A stretch of DNA of 64,000 nt from VAZQ01 sp963702695 (GCA_963702695.1 CAVPDS010000007.1:496001-560000); one strand, 5' to 3'; positions 52,503 to 61,815 are shown, counted from the first letter of the stretch. Notes: generated by a model not told the origin, from the letters alone. Numbers and translations are program-made.

Positions 52503-52524
52503 GGCTTCCTTCTTTCTGGAAGCC
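52503..52524. terminator. Hairpin between convergent genes
   Basis: GGCTTCC / GGAAGCC, 7-bp perfect stem with an 8-nt pyrimidine loop, between the stops at 52478 and 52553. Pyrimidine-rich loop but no clear T-tract after it, so a terminator role is only likely. Confidence 0.35.
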
Positions 52525-52552
52525 TCGGAGAGCGCATCGTTCGGCGCGTGGA

Positions 52553-53527
52553 TCATTCTACTTTGATATTCGCGTCCTTGGCGATCGCGGTCCAGTTGTG
52601 GATCTCGGTCGAGATCAGACGCTGGAATTCCGCGGGCGTACCGCCGCTGGCGGAAACGCCCTGTGCGGCGAGTTTCTTGATCAGGGCGGGATCGCGCAGT
52701 GCGCGGTTCACTTCGACATTCAGGCGATTGACGATTTCCTTCGGGGTGCCCGTCGTTGTCAGCAGGCCGACCCATTGGATCGCCTCGAAATCCGGAAAGC
52801 CCTGCTCCGCGACCGTCGGCAGATCGGGAAACTGCGGATCGCGCGCGAGGCTCCCAGCCGCGATCGGACGCAGCGTACCGGCTTCGATGTGCGGCAGCGA
52901 GGCGAGCGGCGAGATCACCGCGAACTGAGTCTCGCCTGCGACCGTCGACTGGATCGCCGGCGCGCCGCCGCGATAGGGAATGTGCTGCATCTTGATGCCG
53001 GCACGCTGATCGAACAGTTCGGTGACGAGATGCGCCTGGCTGGCGGCGCCCGGCGTCGCGTAGTTGAACTTACCCGGGCTTGCCTTCGCGAGCACGACGA
53101 ACTCGCCGAGCGTCTTCGCCGGCACTTTGGAGTTGACGACGAACAGCAGCGGGTTCTTGCCGACGATCGCGATCGGCGCGAGATCGTGCTCGGTATCATA
53201 GGGCAATTTCGAGTTGGTGGCCGGCGCGACTGTATGCGAGGACGCGACCATCAGCAGCATGTACCCGTCGGGCGGCGCCTTCGCCACCGCGTCGGTGCCG
53301 ACGATCCCGCTGCCGGTCGGGCGGTTGTCGACGATAACGGTCTGGCCGAGCGCCTTCTCGAGGTAGGGCTGGATCAGCCGCGCGCCGGTGTCGACGAGCC
53401 CGCCTGGCGCGAACGGCACGATGATGCGAACAGTGTGGCTGGGATAGGTCTGCGCGTCGGCCGCAGCCGTAAGCGCGAGCAGCGCCGCGCAGCTCAACGC
53501 AACGCGCAATGCACGCAACGCCAGCAT
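52553..53527 (-). CDS. TctC/Bug-type substrate-binding protein (downstream of tandem pair)
   Basis: 324 residues. Signal peptide ending TAAADA; QTYPSHTVRIIVPFAPGGLV, DNRPTGSGIVGTDAVAKAPP and LLMVASSHTVAP follow the family. It is the second gene of a tandem pair, 6 bp after its paralogue, and shares ASSHTVxPAxNxKLPY and IKMQHIPY(R/K)GGAPA with it. Likely one operon from a local duplication. Confidence 0.92.
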   Translation of the reverse strand: MLALRALRVALSCAALLALTAAADAQTYPSHTVRIIVPFAPGGLVDTGARLIQPYLEKALGQTVIVDNRPTGSGIVGTDAVAKAPPDGYMLLMVASSHTVAPATNSKLPYDTEHDLAPIAIVGKNPLLFVVNSKVPAKTLGEFVVLAKASPGKFNYATPGAASQAHLVTELFDQRAGIKMQHIPYRGGAPAIQSTVAGETQFAVISPLASLPHIEAGTLRPIAAGSLARDPQFPDLPTVAEQGFPDFEAIQWVGLLTTTGTPKEIVNRLNVEVNRALRDPALIKKLAAQGVSASGGTPAEFQRLISTEIHNWTAIAKDANIKVE

Positions 53528-53533
53528 GGAAGT

Positions 53534-54523
53534 CTACTCCGGCTTGATGTTCGCCTCGCGCACCACCTCGGCCCACTGCTTGAGCTCGGTGTGGATGAGC
53601 TTCGCAAATTCCTCCGTCGTGCTGCCGGTCGGCGTGACGCCCTGCTGGCTGAGCTTGTCGACGACATCCGGCAGATGCACGATCTTGTTGATCTCGGCAT
53701 TGAGGCGATCGACGATCGGCTTCGGCGTGCCCGCTGGCGCGAACATCCCGACCCACTGGATCGCGCGGATGTCGGGGAACCCCGACTCCGGCATATCCAG
53801 AACATCCGGAAGGCGCGGATGGCGCTTGATGTCGCCGTTGGCGATGGGGCGGATGGTGCCGGCCTGGATGTGCGGGAAGATCACGTTGGGCGCGAGCATC
53901 GTGAATTCGGTCTCGCCGCTGATCACAGCCGTCATTGCCGGCGCGCCGCCCTTGTAGGGGATATGCTGCATCTTGATGCCAGCGCGGCGGCTGAGCAACT
54001 CGATGGTGAGGTGGGTCTGGCTGCCGGTGCCGGGCGAGGAATAGTTGAATTTGCCCGGGTTCTGCTTCGCCAGCGCGATGAACTCGGGCAATGTTTTCGC
54101 AGGCACTTTCGGATTGTCGAAGAACACCATCGAGTTGGTGTTGATGAGCGAGATCGGCGCGAAATCGGTCTCGGTGTTGTAGGGCAGTTTCGGATTGATC
54201 GCCGGGGTCACCGTGTGCGAGGAGGCGACCAGCAGCAGCGTGTGGCCGTCGGGCGCGGACTTGGCGACCGCATCGCTGCCGACCACGCCGCCCGCCGCCG
54301 GGCGATTGTCGACGATCACGGTCTGCCCAAGCGCCTGCTCGAGATGCGGCGCGATGATGCGCGCCATCACGTCATTCGAACCGCCCGCCGGGAACGGCAC
54401 GATCAGGCGGATGGTGTGGGTGGGATAGGTTTGGGCAGCAGCCGCGCCGACGCCGACGATCAGCAGCGCGGAAATCGCCATAAGACGCCAGTGAAGCATT
54501 CGTGCAGAGGCCGGCGTCCACAT
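53534..54523 (-). CDS. TctC/Bug-type substrate-binding protein (upstream of tandem pair)
   Basis: 329 residues. N-terminus WRLMAISALLIVGVGAAAAQ as the signal, then TYPTHTIRLIVPFPAGGSND, DNRPAAGGVVGSDAVAKSAP. The true start may be an internal ATG (residue 9 or 15). Paralogue of the downstream protein. Orphan: no TctAB. The repeat at 54618 lies upstream. Confidence 0.92.
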   Translation of the reverse strand: MWTPASARMLHWRLMAISALLIVGVGAAAAQTYPTHTIRLIVPFPAGGSNDVMARIIAPHLEQALGQTVIVDNRPAAGGVVGSDAVAKSAPDGHTLLLVASSHTVTPAINPKLPYNTETDFAPISLINTNSMVFFDNPKVPAKTLPEFIALAKQNPGKFNYSSPGTGSQTHLTIELLSRRAGIKMQHIPYKGGAPAMTAVISGETEFTMLAPNVIFPHIQAGTIRPIANGDIKRHPRLPDVLDMPESGFPDIRAIQWVGMFAPAGTPKPIVDRLNAEINKIVHLPDVVDKLSQQGVTPTGSTTEEFAKLIHTELKQWAEVVREANIKPE

Positions 54524-54617
54524 GGGTCATCTCTCCGTCGTTTCGGCGTTGGCCTACCGTAAGCGCTGGCCGGGAAGAGGGAAAGGTCGCGGCGTCGGCC
54601 GAATGTCGCAGCACGCG

Positions 54618-54700
54618 GGATGGGTTGAGCGGAGCGAAACCCATCGGCGGCCTTGCCGCGGCGAACCGATGATGAGCTTCGCTCCGCTCAACCCATCCTG
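54618..54700. repeat. Paired inverted repeat (GGATGGGTTGAGCGGAGCGA type)
   Basis: Facing copies GGATGGGTTGAGCGGAGCGA and CGCTCCGCTCAACCCATCC with about 45 bp between. A near-identical family member is at 56328. Lies between the sulfatase stop and the TctC pair. Confidence 0.65.
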
Positions 54701-54713
54701 CGATCGCACTCGT

Positions 54714-56312
54714 CTAAGCGCGCCGCGTCGGCATCGGCACGCGATCGACGTGCTCGATTTCCGCGCGCAGCAGCCGCTCCGTCAATTGCGCGCGAATGGC
54801 GCGGTGCTCTGGCGAATCCCACAGATTGTCGAATTCGCCGAGGTCTCCCTGGAGGTCGTAGAGCTCGCCGGCATCGGCGTGCTGGAAAATGCTCAGGCGC
54901 CAGCGCGCATCGACCAGCGTGTGGATGCGCGGCGGCAATCCCGAAACCTTGTCGGGGTGCTGATGGTCGTATTGGATAAACACCGCATCGCGGATCTGGG
55001 GAGCGCTCTGGTCGATCACCGGCAGCAGGCTGCGTCCCTGCATCCCGGTAAACGGTGCGACGCGGGCGCGATCGAGAATGGTCGCGGGAATATCCAGGGT
55101 CGCGCCGAGCGCGCTCGTGCGCGACGGGCGCGCAGCGTGCGGGTCCGACCAGATGAACGGCACGTGAGTGATGCTCTCATAGGGCTCGGCGCCCTTGAGC
55201 AGCAGCCGGTGGTCGCCGAGGTGGTCGCCGTGATCGCTGGTGAACATCACCACGGTGTCGTCGCGGCGGCGCGAGCCGGACAGCGCCTGCAGCACCTGCC
55301 CGACGGCGTCGTCGACGCAGGTGATCATTCCGGCGGTCAGGGCCCGCGCCTCCTGGGCTTCGCGCGCCGACACGTTGATCGTGTTGGTCCCGGTGAGGTT
55401 GGCCGCGCCACTCTGGCGCTGGTCGATCGCAGCCTGCACCGGCGGCGGCGGCATCCAATCGTTGCGGCGATAGGCTTCGGGGACGGCGAAGTCGTCGGGT
55501 GAATACATGTCCCAGTATTTTCCCGGCGGATTGAACGGGTGATGCGGGTCGGGAAACGAGACCATCAGGAAAAATGGCGTGTCGCCGCCTTGCTGGTCCA
55601 TCGTGCGCAGAAAATCGCGGGCGCGTTCGCCGATATAGGCGGTGTGATAAAGCTCCGCCGGGATCGCCGTGCGCACGGCCTGCGGGCACGCGTAGTCGTG
55701 CGACAGCCCGTGCTCCGGTCCAAGCAGGCTCAACGCGTTTGGATCGCGCGCCAGCAGCCAGCGCCTATAGTCGCCGCCGACGAGATCGCCGTGGCCGGCG
55801 ACCAACTCCACATGATCGAAGCCGTAGAACGGCGTCGCGACGCGCGCGGCGGGATCGCTGCCCCAGTACTGCGGCTCCTCCTGCCGGTAGGCCGCGCTTG
55901 CGAGGTCGGTGCGGATCGCATCCTGCAGCGCAGCGGACGGCGCGTGGTAACCCGCGAGTGGGTCACGCCGCTTCTGCGTCGGCGGCATCCCGGTGAACGG
56001 CTGCAAATGGCTCTTGCCGACGAGCGCCGTCGCGTAGCCCGCCTCGCGCAGAAGATCGACGAAAGTCACCGCATCGCGCGACAGCGGGATGCCATTGCAA
56101 CGCACGCCATGGACCGACGGCATCCGTCCCGTCATCAGGCTCGAGCGATTCGGCATGCAGACCGGGCTCGCCACATAGAACCGGTCGAACATCGTGCCGC
56201 GCGCGGCGATGGAATCGATATTGGGTGTGCGGACGATGGGATGGCCATAACAGCCGAGGAAGTCGGCGCGATGCTGATCGGTGATGAAGAGGATGAAATT
56301 CGGTGCGGGCAT
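54714..56312 (-). CDS. Sulfatase-family hydrolase
   Basis: 532 residues. Metal site LFITDQHRADFLGCYG, formylglycine-type motif SPVCMPNRSSLMTGR (C-x-P-x-R), VALVGKSHLQPF-like segment, and VVMFTSDHGDHLGDH toward the C-terminus. The arrangement fits type I sulfatases and the related phosphonate monoester hydrolases. No signal peptide, so cytoplasmic. The Cys would need conversion to formylglycine. No sulfatase-modifying gene is in the window. Confidence 0.9.
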   Translation of the reverse strand: MPAPNFILFITDQHRADFLGCYGHPIVRTPNIDSIAARGTMFDRFYVASPVCMPNRSSLMTGRMPSVHGVRCNGIPLSRDAVTFVDLLREAGYATALVGKSHLQPFTGMPPTQKRRDPLAGYHAPSAALQDAIRTDLASAAYRQEEPQYWGSDPAARVATPFYGFDHVELVAGHGDLVGGDYRRWLLARDPNALSLLGPEHGLSHDYACPQAVRTAIPAELYHTAYIGERARDFLRTMDQQGGDTPFFLMVSFPDPHHPFNPPGKYWDMYSPDDFAVPEAYRRNDWMPPPPVQAAIDQRQSGAANLTGTNTINVSAREAQEARALTAGMITCVDDAVGQVLQALSGSRRRDDTVVMFTSDHGDHLGDHRLLLKGAEPYESITHVPFIWSDPHAARPSRTSALGATLDIPATILDRARVAPFTGMQGRSLLPVIDQSAPQIRDAVFIQYDHQHPDKVSGLPPRIHTLVDARWRLSIFQHADAGELYDLQGDLGEFDNLWDSPEHRAIRAQLTERLLRAEIEHVDRVPMPTRRA

Positions 56313-56327
56313 GGGATACTTTCGTTT

Positions 56328-56414
56328 GTAGGATGGGCAGAGCGGAGCGAAACCCTTCGGCTAAGTTGCCGCGGAGAACAAAGGATGGGTTTCGTTCCGC
56401 TCTACCCATCCTAC
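56328..56414. repeat. Paired inverted repeat between sulfatase and leuB
   Basis: GTAGGATGGGCAGAGCGGAG faces CTCTACCCATCCTAC across about 45 bp. Same family as 54618, so one sulfatase gene is bracketed by two such pairs. It also sits 8 bp after the leuB stop. Confidence 0.65.
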
Positions 56415-56422
56415 GAGCGCAA

Positions 56423-57535
56423 TTACGCCACGAGCTTCTCCACCTCGCCGATGATCGCGTCGCCCATTTCCGCGGTGCTCACCACCTTCGTCGCTTCCGA
56501 CTTGATATCGGCCGTGCGCAGTCCTTGCCCGAGCGCGGCAGCGATGGCGGCTTCGATCAGGTCGGCCTCTTTGCCAAGGCCGAACGAATAGCGCAGCGCC
56601 ATCGCGAAGCTTGCAATCATGGCGATCGGGTTGGCCGCGCCCTTGCCGGCGATGTCGGGCGCGGAGCCGTGCACCGGCTCGTAGAGCGCCTTGCGCTTCT
56701 TCGTCTTCGGATCGACTTCGCCAAGGGAAGCCGACGGCAGCATGCCGAGCGAGCCGGTGAGCATCGCGGCGATGTCGGAGAGCACGTCGCCGAACAGATT
56801 GTCGGTGACGATCACGTCGAACTGTTTCGGCCAGCGCACGATCTGCATGGCGCCGGCGTCGGCGAGCTGATGCTCAAGCTGCACGTCCTTGAACTCGCGG
56901 TCGTGCACCTGCTGGACCACCTCGTTCCAGAGCACGCCGGTCTTCATCACGTTGCGCTTTTCCATCGAGGTCACCTTGTTGCGCCGTTTCTTCGCCAATT
57001 CGAAGGCGACGCGCGAGATGCGCTCGATCTCGTAGGTGTCGTAGACCTGGGTGTCGATCGCGCGCTTCTGCCCGTTGCCGAGATCGGTGATGGTCTTCGG
57101 CTCGCCGAAATACACGCCGCCGGTCAGTTCGCGCACGATGATGATGTCGAGCCCGTCCACCACCTCGCGCTTGAGGCTCGAACTCTCGGCCAGCGCCGGA
57201 TAGCAGATCGCCGGGCGGATGTTCGCGAACAGGCCGAGGTCCTTGCGCAGGCGCAGGAGCCCGGCTTCCGGACGCACATCGTAGGGCACCTTGTCCCACT
57301 TCGGCCCGCCGACCGCGCCGAAGATCACGGCGTCGGCCACATGTGCCTGCGCCATGGTCTCCTCGGTGACCGCGGCGCCGTGCGCGTCATAGGCGCAGCC
57401 GCCAACGAGGCCTTCCTCAGTCTCGAACGTCCCCATCCCGTGTCCGTTCATCCAGGCGATGAGTTTCTTCACCTCGGCCATCACCTCGGGGCCGATTCCG
57501 TCGCCGGGCAGGAGGAGCAGATTGTGGGTCGCCAT
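56423..57535 (-). CDS. leuB: 3-isopropylmalate dehydrogenase
   Basis: 370 residues. LLLPGDGIGPEVMAEVKKLI at the start, GAVGGPKWD, ELTGGVYFGEPK, the metal site VTDNLFGDVLSDIAAMLTGS and EPVHGSAPDIAGKGAANPI. Oxidises and decarboxylates 3-isopropylmalate. Last leucine gene of the window; leuC and leuD are 9-14 kb away in the opposite direction. Confidence 0.97.
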   Translation of the reverse strand: MATHNLLLLPGDGIGPEVMAEVKKLIAWMNGHGMGTFETEEGLVGGCAYDAHGAAVTEETMAQAHVADAVIFGAVGGPKWDKVPYDVRPEAGLLRLRKDLGLFANIRPAICYPALAESSSLKREVVDGLDIIIVRELTGGVYFGEPKTITDLGNGQKRAIDTQVYDTYEIERISRVAFELAKKRRNKVTSMEKRNVMKTGVLWNEVVQQVHDREFKDVQLEHQLADAGAMQIVRWPKQFDVIVTDNLFGDVLSDIAAMLTGSLGMLPSASLGEVDPKTKKRKALYEPVHGSAPDIAGKGAANPIAMIASFAMALRYSFGLGKEADLIEAAIAAALGQGLRTADIKSEATKVVSTAEMGDAIIGEVEKLVA

Positions 57536-57829
57536 CGCGGATGCCTCGCCGTTAAGAACCGCGCGAATTGCTAAAGGGCGCCACGGCCGCTGGCAAGGCG
57601 GTCAATGCTCCGCAGCGACCGCGGAATGTGCCAATCAGGCTTGCGGACATTGTGCCGCGGACGCGTACGATGCCGACTCGAAATGCCGCGGGATGTGTGC
57701 AGGCGCCCGAGCCGCTGTCGCCGCATCAAGCGAGGGCTCGCCGAGCTCGTTGCGCACCCCCGAGGCGGGTGTAAACTGCCCAGGTGATCATCCGCGGCCA
57801 TGCGGCCGCCTCCTTGGAGGGATCTGTTG

Positions 57830-58837
57830 ATGAAACGACTTTTTGCGGTGTTGCTGCTGCTGCCATTCGCGCAAGGCGTGGCCCTGGCACAGAGCGAGGG
57901 AGATGCCCAGGCTGGGAAGGCGCTGTGGGAGAGCGGGAACACGCAGTGCCGGAATTGCCACGGCACCAAGGGCGAAGGCGCGTTCGGGCCCGATCTCGCC
58001 GGCCGCAAGCTGACGCTTGCGCAGTTCAAGCAGGCGATCCGCAAGCCATGGGGCATCATGCCCGCTTTCATCGATTCGCAAGTGAGCGATTCCGACATCG
58101 CCAACATTCACGCTTATTTCGCCAGCTTGCCGGCCAATGGCGCGCCCGGCAAATGGCGCTTCGAGGTACCGGCCAACGCGGCGCGCGGCCAGCGTGTGCT
58201 GCTCAGCGTCGGCTGCGGCCAGTGCCACGGCCCGGAGCTCAATGGACCGCGCGACGGCATGGGCTCGATCAACATGGATTTCGATTGGTTCAAGGCGCTC
58301 GTCTACCAGCACACTACCGCTTTGCCGCAGCTCAGGGCTTGGCTTGATGAGCGTATGCCACCACGGGTCCGCATGGGTAATTTCAATCCGGATCGCGTCA
58401 CGGAAGGCGAACTGCGAGCGATCTACAATTGGGCCAAGAACGAAGTCGGCTTCCGTGCGCATGTGGTGGCACGGCTCAGCAAGGGCGTATCTGGCGACAA
58501 GGGCGTGACCTACACGCTCAAGGTGGAGAACGGTGGACTGCCCGGCCGGGCGCAAGACGTCGAGGACGCGACTGTGCGGCTGATCATCCCGGCCGGCGCA
58601 GAGATCGTCAGCACCACCGGAGCCAGCTTCCAGGGTACGCAGGTGGACGAGAAGGCGAAAGCCAACGTGGCGGTGTGGCGGGTGTCGAAGCTGGCACCGA
58701 AGGAGCATCAGGATTTCACCATCACGCTTTCGAAGACCGGCACTGCGGCCGATAACGTGCGTGGCGAGGTCAGTTGGGCGAAGCCGGCGATCAAGCCCGG
58801 ACCCGACAAGATCAACATCAATCCGGCGCCGCTCTGA
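57830..58837 (+). CDS. Dihaem cytochrome c
   Basis: 335 residues from ATG 57830 (GGAGGG upstream). Signal peptide MKRLFAVLLLLPFAQGVALA; first haem CRNCHGTKGEGAFG, second CGQCHGPELNGPRDG. After about residue 225 comes a beta-rich C-terminal domain (YTLKVENGGLPGRAQDVEDA) with no haem site. Probably periplasmic electron carrier; partner unknown. The 294-bp gap upstream shows only GC-rich sequence with no recognised gene. Confidence 0.87.
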   Translation: MKRLFAVLLLLPFAQGVALAQSEGDAQAGKALWESGNTQCRNCHGTKGEGAFGPDLAGRKLTLAQFKQAIRKPWGIMPAFIDSQVSDSDIANIHAYFASLPANGAPGKWRFEVPANAARGQRVLLSVGCGQCHGPELNGPRDGMGSINMDFDWFKALVYQHTTALPQLRAWLDERMPPRVRMGNFNPDRVTEGELRAIYNWAKNEVGFRAHVVARLSKGVSGDKGVTYTLKVENGGLPGRAQDVEDATVRLIIPAGAEIVSTTGASFQGTQVDEKAKANVAVWRVSKLAPKEHQDFTITLSKTGTAADNVRGEVSWAKPAIKPGPDKININPAPL

Positions 58838-58963
58838 TCGCAGCGCGCGTGACTGCGTCGTCGTGCCCGGGATCGCTCCCGGGCACTTCGATTTTAGGAC
58901 TGGCGCGTGGTGTCCGCCTCTGCCAGTGTCACGGCTTCCCACCAGCATCTCCATTGAGGACCC

Positions 58964-60007
58964 ATGCAAGTCGGACTTTTCGACCACGTCGAGCGTTCGG
59001 ACCGGCCGATCGCGACCACGCTCGATGAGCGCCTGACCTTCGCCGCCGCCGTCGAGGACGCGGGCTTCTACGGTTTCCACGTCGCCGAACATCATGCGAC
59101 ACCGCTCAACCTGGTGCCGGTGCCGGGGCTCTATCTCGCGGCAGTCGCGCGTGCGACCAAGCGCATCCGGTTGGGACCGCTGGTCTATCTGCTGCCGCTC
59201 TATTCGCCGCTGCGGCTTGCCGAGGAAATCTGCATCCTCGATCACTTGAGCCATGGCCGGCTGGAGGTCGGCGTCGGGCGCGGCGTGTCGCCGTTCGAGC
59301 TCGGCTATCACAAGGTGGCGGCTGAGGATTCCCGCGACATCTTCATCGACGCGTTCAACTGCATGAGCACGGCGCTGTCGAACGATACCTTCAGCTATTC
59401 CGGCAAGCACTACACATACAGCAACGTGCCGATGGCGCTGCGCCCGCTGCAGCAGCCGATGCCGCCGTTCTGGTACGGCTCCTCGAACACCACTGGCGCG
59501 ACCTGGTCCGGCGAGCATGGCATGCATTTCGTCGCCAACGGGCCGACCGCCTATTCCAAGGTCAACATCGACGCCTATCGTGAAGCGCTGGCGAAGCGTG
59601 GTGGGGCGGCGCAGCCGAAGTCCGAATTCCGCGGCGGCGCGGCGATCGGCATCCTGCGCCACATCGTGGTCGGCGAGACCGACGAAGAGGCGCGGCGGAT
59701 CGCCAAGGTGAATGTCGACTATCACGTCAACAGCCTCAACTGGCTGCGTAAGATGCACGCCAAGAACGAAGCGCAGGTACGCGGCCTCGTTCCACGCGGC
59801 GTGACCTTCGAAGAATGGGAAAAGGACGGCATGGCGATCGCCGGCAGCCCGAAGGCCGTGGCCGCCGAGATCGAACGCCAAGCCGCCGAGCTCGGCGTGA
59901 ACTATCTGCTCACTTATATGTTCTTCGGCACGATGACGCTTGCTCAGGCGCTGCGCTCGCTCGCGCTGTTCCGCACCGAAGTGATGCCGAAGATCGCGCA
60001 CTTGTAA
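58964..60007 (+). CDS. LLM-class flavin-dependent oxidoreductase
   Basis: 347 residues. Luciferase-like barrel: MQVGLFDHVERSDRPI at the start, EDAGFYGFHVAEHHATPLNL, LGPLVYLLPLYSPLRLAEEI and HLSHGRLEVGVGRGVSPFEL. Uses FMNH2 or F420-like cofactor; substrate unknown. ATG 58964, no strong upstream site. Confidence 0.92.
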   Translation: MQVGLFDHVERSDRPIATTLDERLTFAAAVEDAGFYGFHVAEHHATPLNLVPVPGLYLAAVARATKRIRLGPLVYLLPLYSPLRLAEEICILDHLSHGRLEVGVGRGVSPFELGYHKVAAEDSRDIFIDAFNCMSTALSNDTFSYSGKHYTYSNVPMALRPLQQPMPPFWYGSSNTTGATWSGEHGMHFVANGPTAYSKVNIDAYREALAKRGGAAQPKSEFRGGAAIGILRHIVVGETDEEARRIAKVNVDYHVNSLNWLRKMHAKNEAQVRGLVPRGVTFEEWEKDGMAIAGSPKAVAAEIERQAAELGVNYLLTYMFFGTMTLAQALRSLALFRTEVMPKIAHL

Positions 60008-60015
60008 CGACTTGT

Positions 60016-60119
60016 CGCCCGGATCGAGCGAAGCGAAGTCCGGCACCGGCCGCGCCAAGATCACGGCGCGCAATTCGGACACAGCGCAGCGGATTTCGCT
60101 TCGCTCAGTCCAGGCTACG
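60016..60119. repeat. Paired inverted REP after the LLM gene
   Basis: Facing GCCCGGATCGAGCGAAGCGA and TTCGCTTCGCTCAGTCCAGG separated by about 50 bp. Same family as 36241. Between convergent genes, so a possible terminator. Confidence 0.6.
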
Positions 60120-60131
60120 GCCACTCGTGCC

Positions 60132-60932
60132 TCAGCGCAAAAGCATCGAGGTCTTGCGGATGACCCCGCTGTCGTCGAAGCCAGCCTCTCGCCTGACGCG
60201 GTCGTTCGCCGCTATCTCGATGATGAGCTTCTTCAAAATCGCATCCGCAAACTGCTCGAACTTTTCCGCGACTACGAGGAACGCGCCCGGGCCGCCTATC
60301 ACGTAGTCCTTGTAATAGGTGTCGAGATAAGGCTCGACTGCGAGGATCGGCAGGCCGTTGATCCCGATCTCCTGGCCCACCGCTTCGTCGCGGGCGCGGG
60401 TCACGGAGCGGCCGCTGTTGTTCGAGCCGTCGCCGGAAATATCGATCACCTTGCGCTCGGCTTTGAACGGGCTCTGCGGGAACAGCAGCATGCTGTAATC
60501 GATGGCGCCGGAAATCGACGTGCCGCCGCCGAATAGCTGGCGCGGCGTATTCTCGATCAGCGTCGCTACCGAATTGACCGAGGCTTCGTCCTTGAGCTGT
60601 GTCCACGGCACGATCATCCGGTGCAGCATCGGCCCGGTCCATTGCATCATGGAGACCGCGATCGACTGGTTGGCGCCGCCACGCACCGCCTGCATGACGC
60701 GCGGATTGCGGAAGGCCTCGACATAGCCGCGTCTCTGCAGCTCGAAGCGATAGCGGTCGACGCTGCCGGAGGCATCGACCGCGAGGACGAGTTGAAGGTC
60801 GACATTGGTCTGCGCGCGCGCGGGCGACCCGAGCGCCAGTGCCAATAACGCCGCCGCGCCCCCTGCGACCCTTCGCCAAGTGCGTGTGCTGCGCCAGATC
60901 CGGCTCAAGCGACGATCACCGCGAGCACTCAT
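60132..60932 (-). CDS. DUF1194 (VWA-like) exported protein
   Basis: 266 residues from ATG 60932 (GGGAGG upstream). Signal near VAGGAAALLALALGSPARA; MIDAS-like VLAVDASGSVDRYRF, then NQSIAVSMMQWTG, GGGTSISGAIDYSM and KVIDISGDGSNNSGR. DUF1194 is a von Willebrand A-like domain of unknown role in proteobacteria. ATG 61082 would add 50 residues with no signal-peptide character. Confidence 0.88.
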   Translation of the reverse strand: MSARGDRRLSRIWRSTRTWRRVAGGAAALLALALGSPARAQTNVDLQLVLAVDASGSVDRYRFELQRRGYVEAFRNPRVMQAVRGGANQSIAVSMMQWTGPMLHRMIVPWTQLKDEASVNSVATLIENTPRQLFGGGTSISGAIDYSMLLFPQSPFKAERKVIDISGDGSNNSGRSVTRARDEAVGQEIGINGLPILAVEPYLDTYYKDYVIGGPGAFLVVAEKFEQFADAILKKLIIEIAANDRVRREAGFDDSGVIRKTSMLLR

Positions 60933-61023
60933 GCAGATCCTCCCTCGTATCGCTGCAACGCGGGCCGGGGCATGGACTCGCTTCGAGGGGCGAGAGGGAT
61001 TAAATTCAATCCCGAGGTGAGCC

Positions 61024-61269
61024 ATGGACCGACGTCCCGCCGATCTGGCCCGCAGGACAGCAAAGCTTATCGCAAACCGCAAGGGCGTGCGGGCGGATTC
61101 CTTCCGCCGCGAGACCTTTGCCTTGCCCCGTGAGGCCGCGCGCGAGAAGGCGAAGGAATTTTTCCGCCGATTTCCGAAGGCGGCCTATCAGACCGAGATC
61201 GAGAGCTGGCGCGTGCTCCCCGATGACTGCATCGAGTTCACGATGCGTCGCCTGCCGACCGCAGATTGA
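61024..61269 (+). CDS. Small basic hypothetical protein (81 aa)
   Basis: ATG 61024 with GAGGTGAG upstream. Helical, Arg/Lys/Ala-rich sequence (ARREAAREKAKEFFRRF-like: RREAAREKAKEFF) ending with a strand pair YQTEIESWRVLPDDCIEFTM. No family recognised. Starts the rightward DM13-TauE cluster, 24 bp before the first DM13 gene. Confidence 0.65.
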   Translation: MDRRPADLARRTAKLIANRKGVRADSFRRETFALPREAAREKAKEFFRRFPKAAYQTEIESWRVLPDDCIEFTMRRLPTAD

Positions 61270-61293
61270 TCGGACGGCCGGGGGAAAGGGCAA

Positions 61294-61797
61294 ATGCGGC
61301 AGTTCTGGCGCGGCTTCGTGATCTTCCTGGTCGGGGGCATGCTCGGCACCGCCTTCGGCGTCGCGCTTGGGTTCTTCTTTTTCCCGTTCGTGTTTCCGCC
61401 GCCCCGCGCGGCCGAACAGCTCCCCGAGATCGACAAGGCCATGCTGGTGGCGACCGGCACGTTCATCCATGCCAACCCGTCCGATCCCATCCACCGCGGC
61501 GCCGGCCGGGCGAGCGTCTACCAGCGCGCGGTCTTTCTCGAATCTGATTTCGAAGTCGGGCCAGGACCGGCTTTCCATGTCTACCTAGTGCCGAAAGCGC
61601 AGGTCCGCGGCGCCTCCGACGTAACCAACCAGATGTACATCGATCTCGGCGGCTTGCGCGCCTTCCGGGGCAGTCAGCGCTACGCGATCCCCGACGGCGT
61701 CGATCTCGATAAATATCCGAGCGTGATCATCTGGTGCGAACGCTTCGGTGTTTTGATCTCGCCGGCCGACCTCACGCCAGTCGCGGCCAAGAAATAG
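61294..61797 (+). CDS. DM13-domain protein, membrane-anchored (copy 1)
   Basis: 167 residues. N-terminal TM helix FWRGFVIFLVGGMLGTAFGV; then a DM13 domain: GTFIHANPSDPIHRGAGRAS, LESDFEVGPGPAFHVYLVPK, LGGLRAFRGSQRYAIPDGVD and VIIWCERFGVLISPADL with the conserved Cys. DM13 is predicted to take part in redox or electron-transfer chemistry. Followed 18 bp later by a paralogue. Confidence 0.85.
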   Translation: MRQFWRGFVIFLVGGMLGTAFGVALGFFFFPFVFPPPRAAEQLPEIDKAMLVATGTFIHANPSDPIHRGAGRASVYQRAVFLESDFEVGPGPAFHVYLVPKAQVRGASDVTNQMYIDLGGLRAFRGSQRYAIPDGVDLDKYPSVIIWCERFGVLISPADLTPVAAKK

Positions 61798-61815
61798 AAC
61801 GGGACAGGGCCCGCG

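Noticed and set aside
52496..54562. Open frame of 688 codons on the plus strand
   Set aside because: Antisense to two intact TctC genes; composition is Arg/His/Asp-rich without domains, as in shadow frames.
57788..60124. Open frame of 778 codons on the minus strand
   Set aside because: It is antisense to the dihaem cytochrome c and LLM genes, which have clear domains and ribosome-binding sites. Long antisense frames are expected at this GC content.
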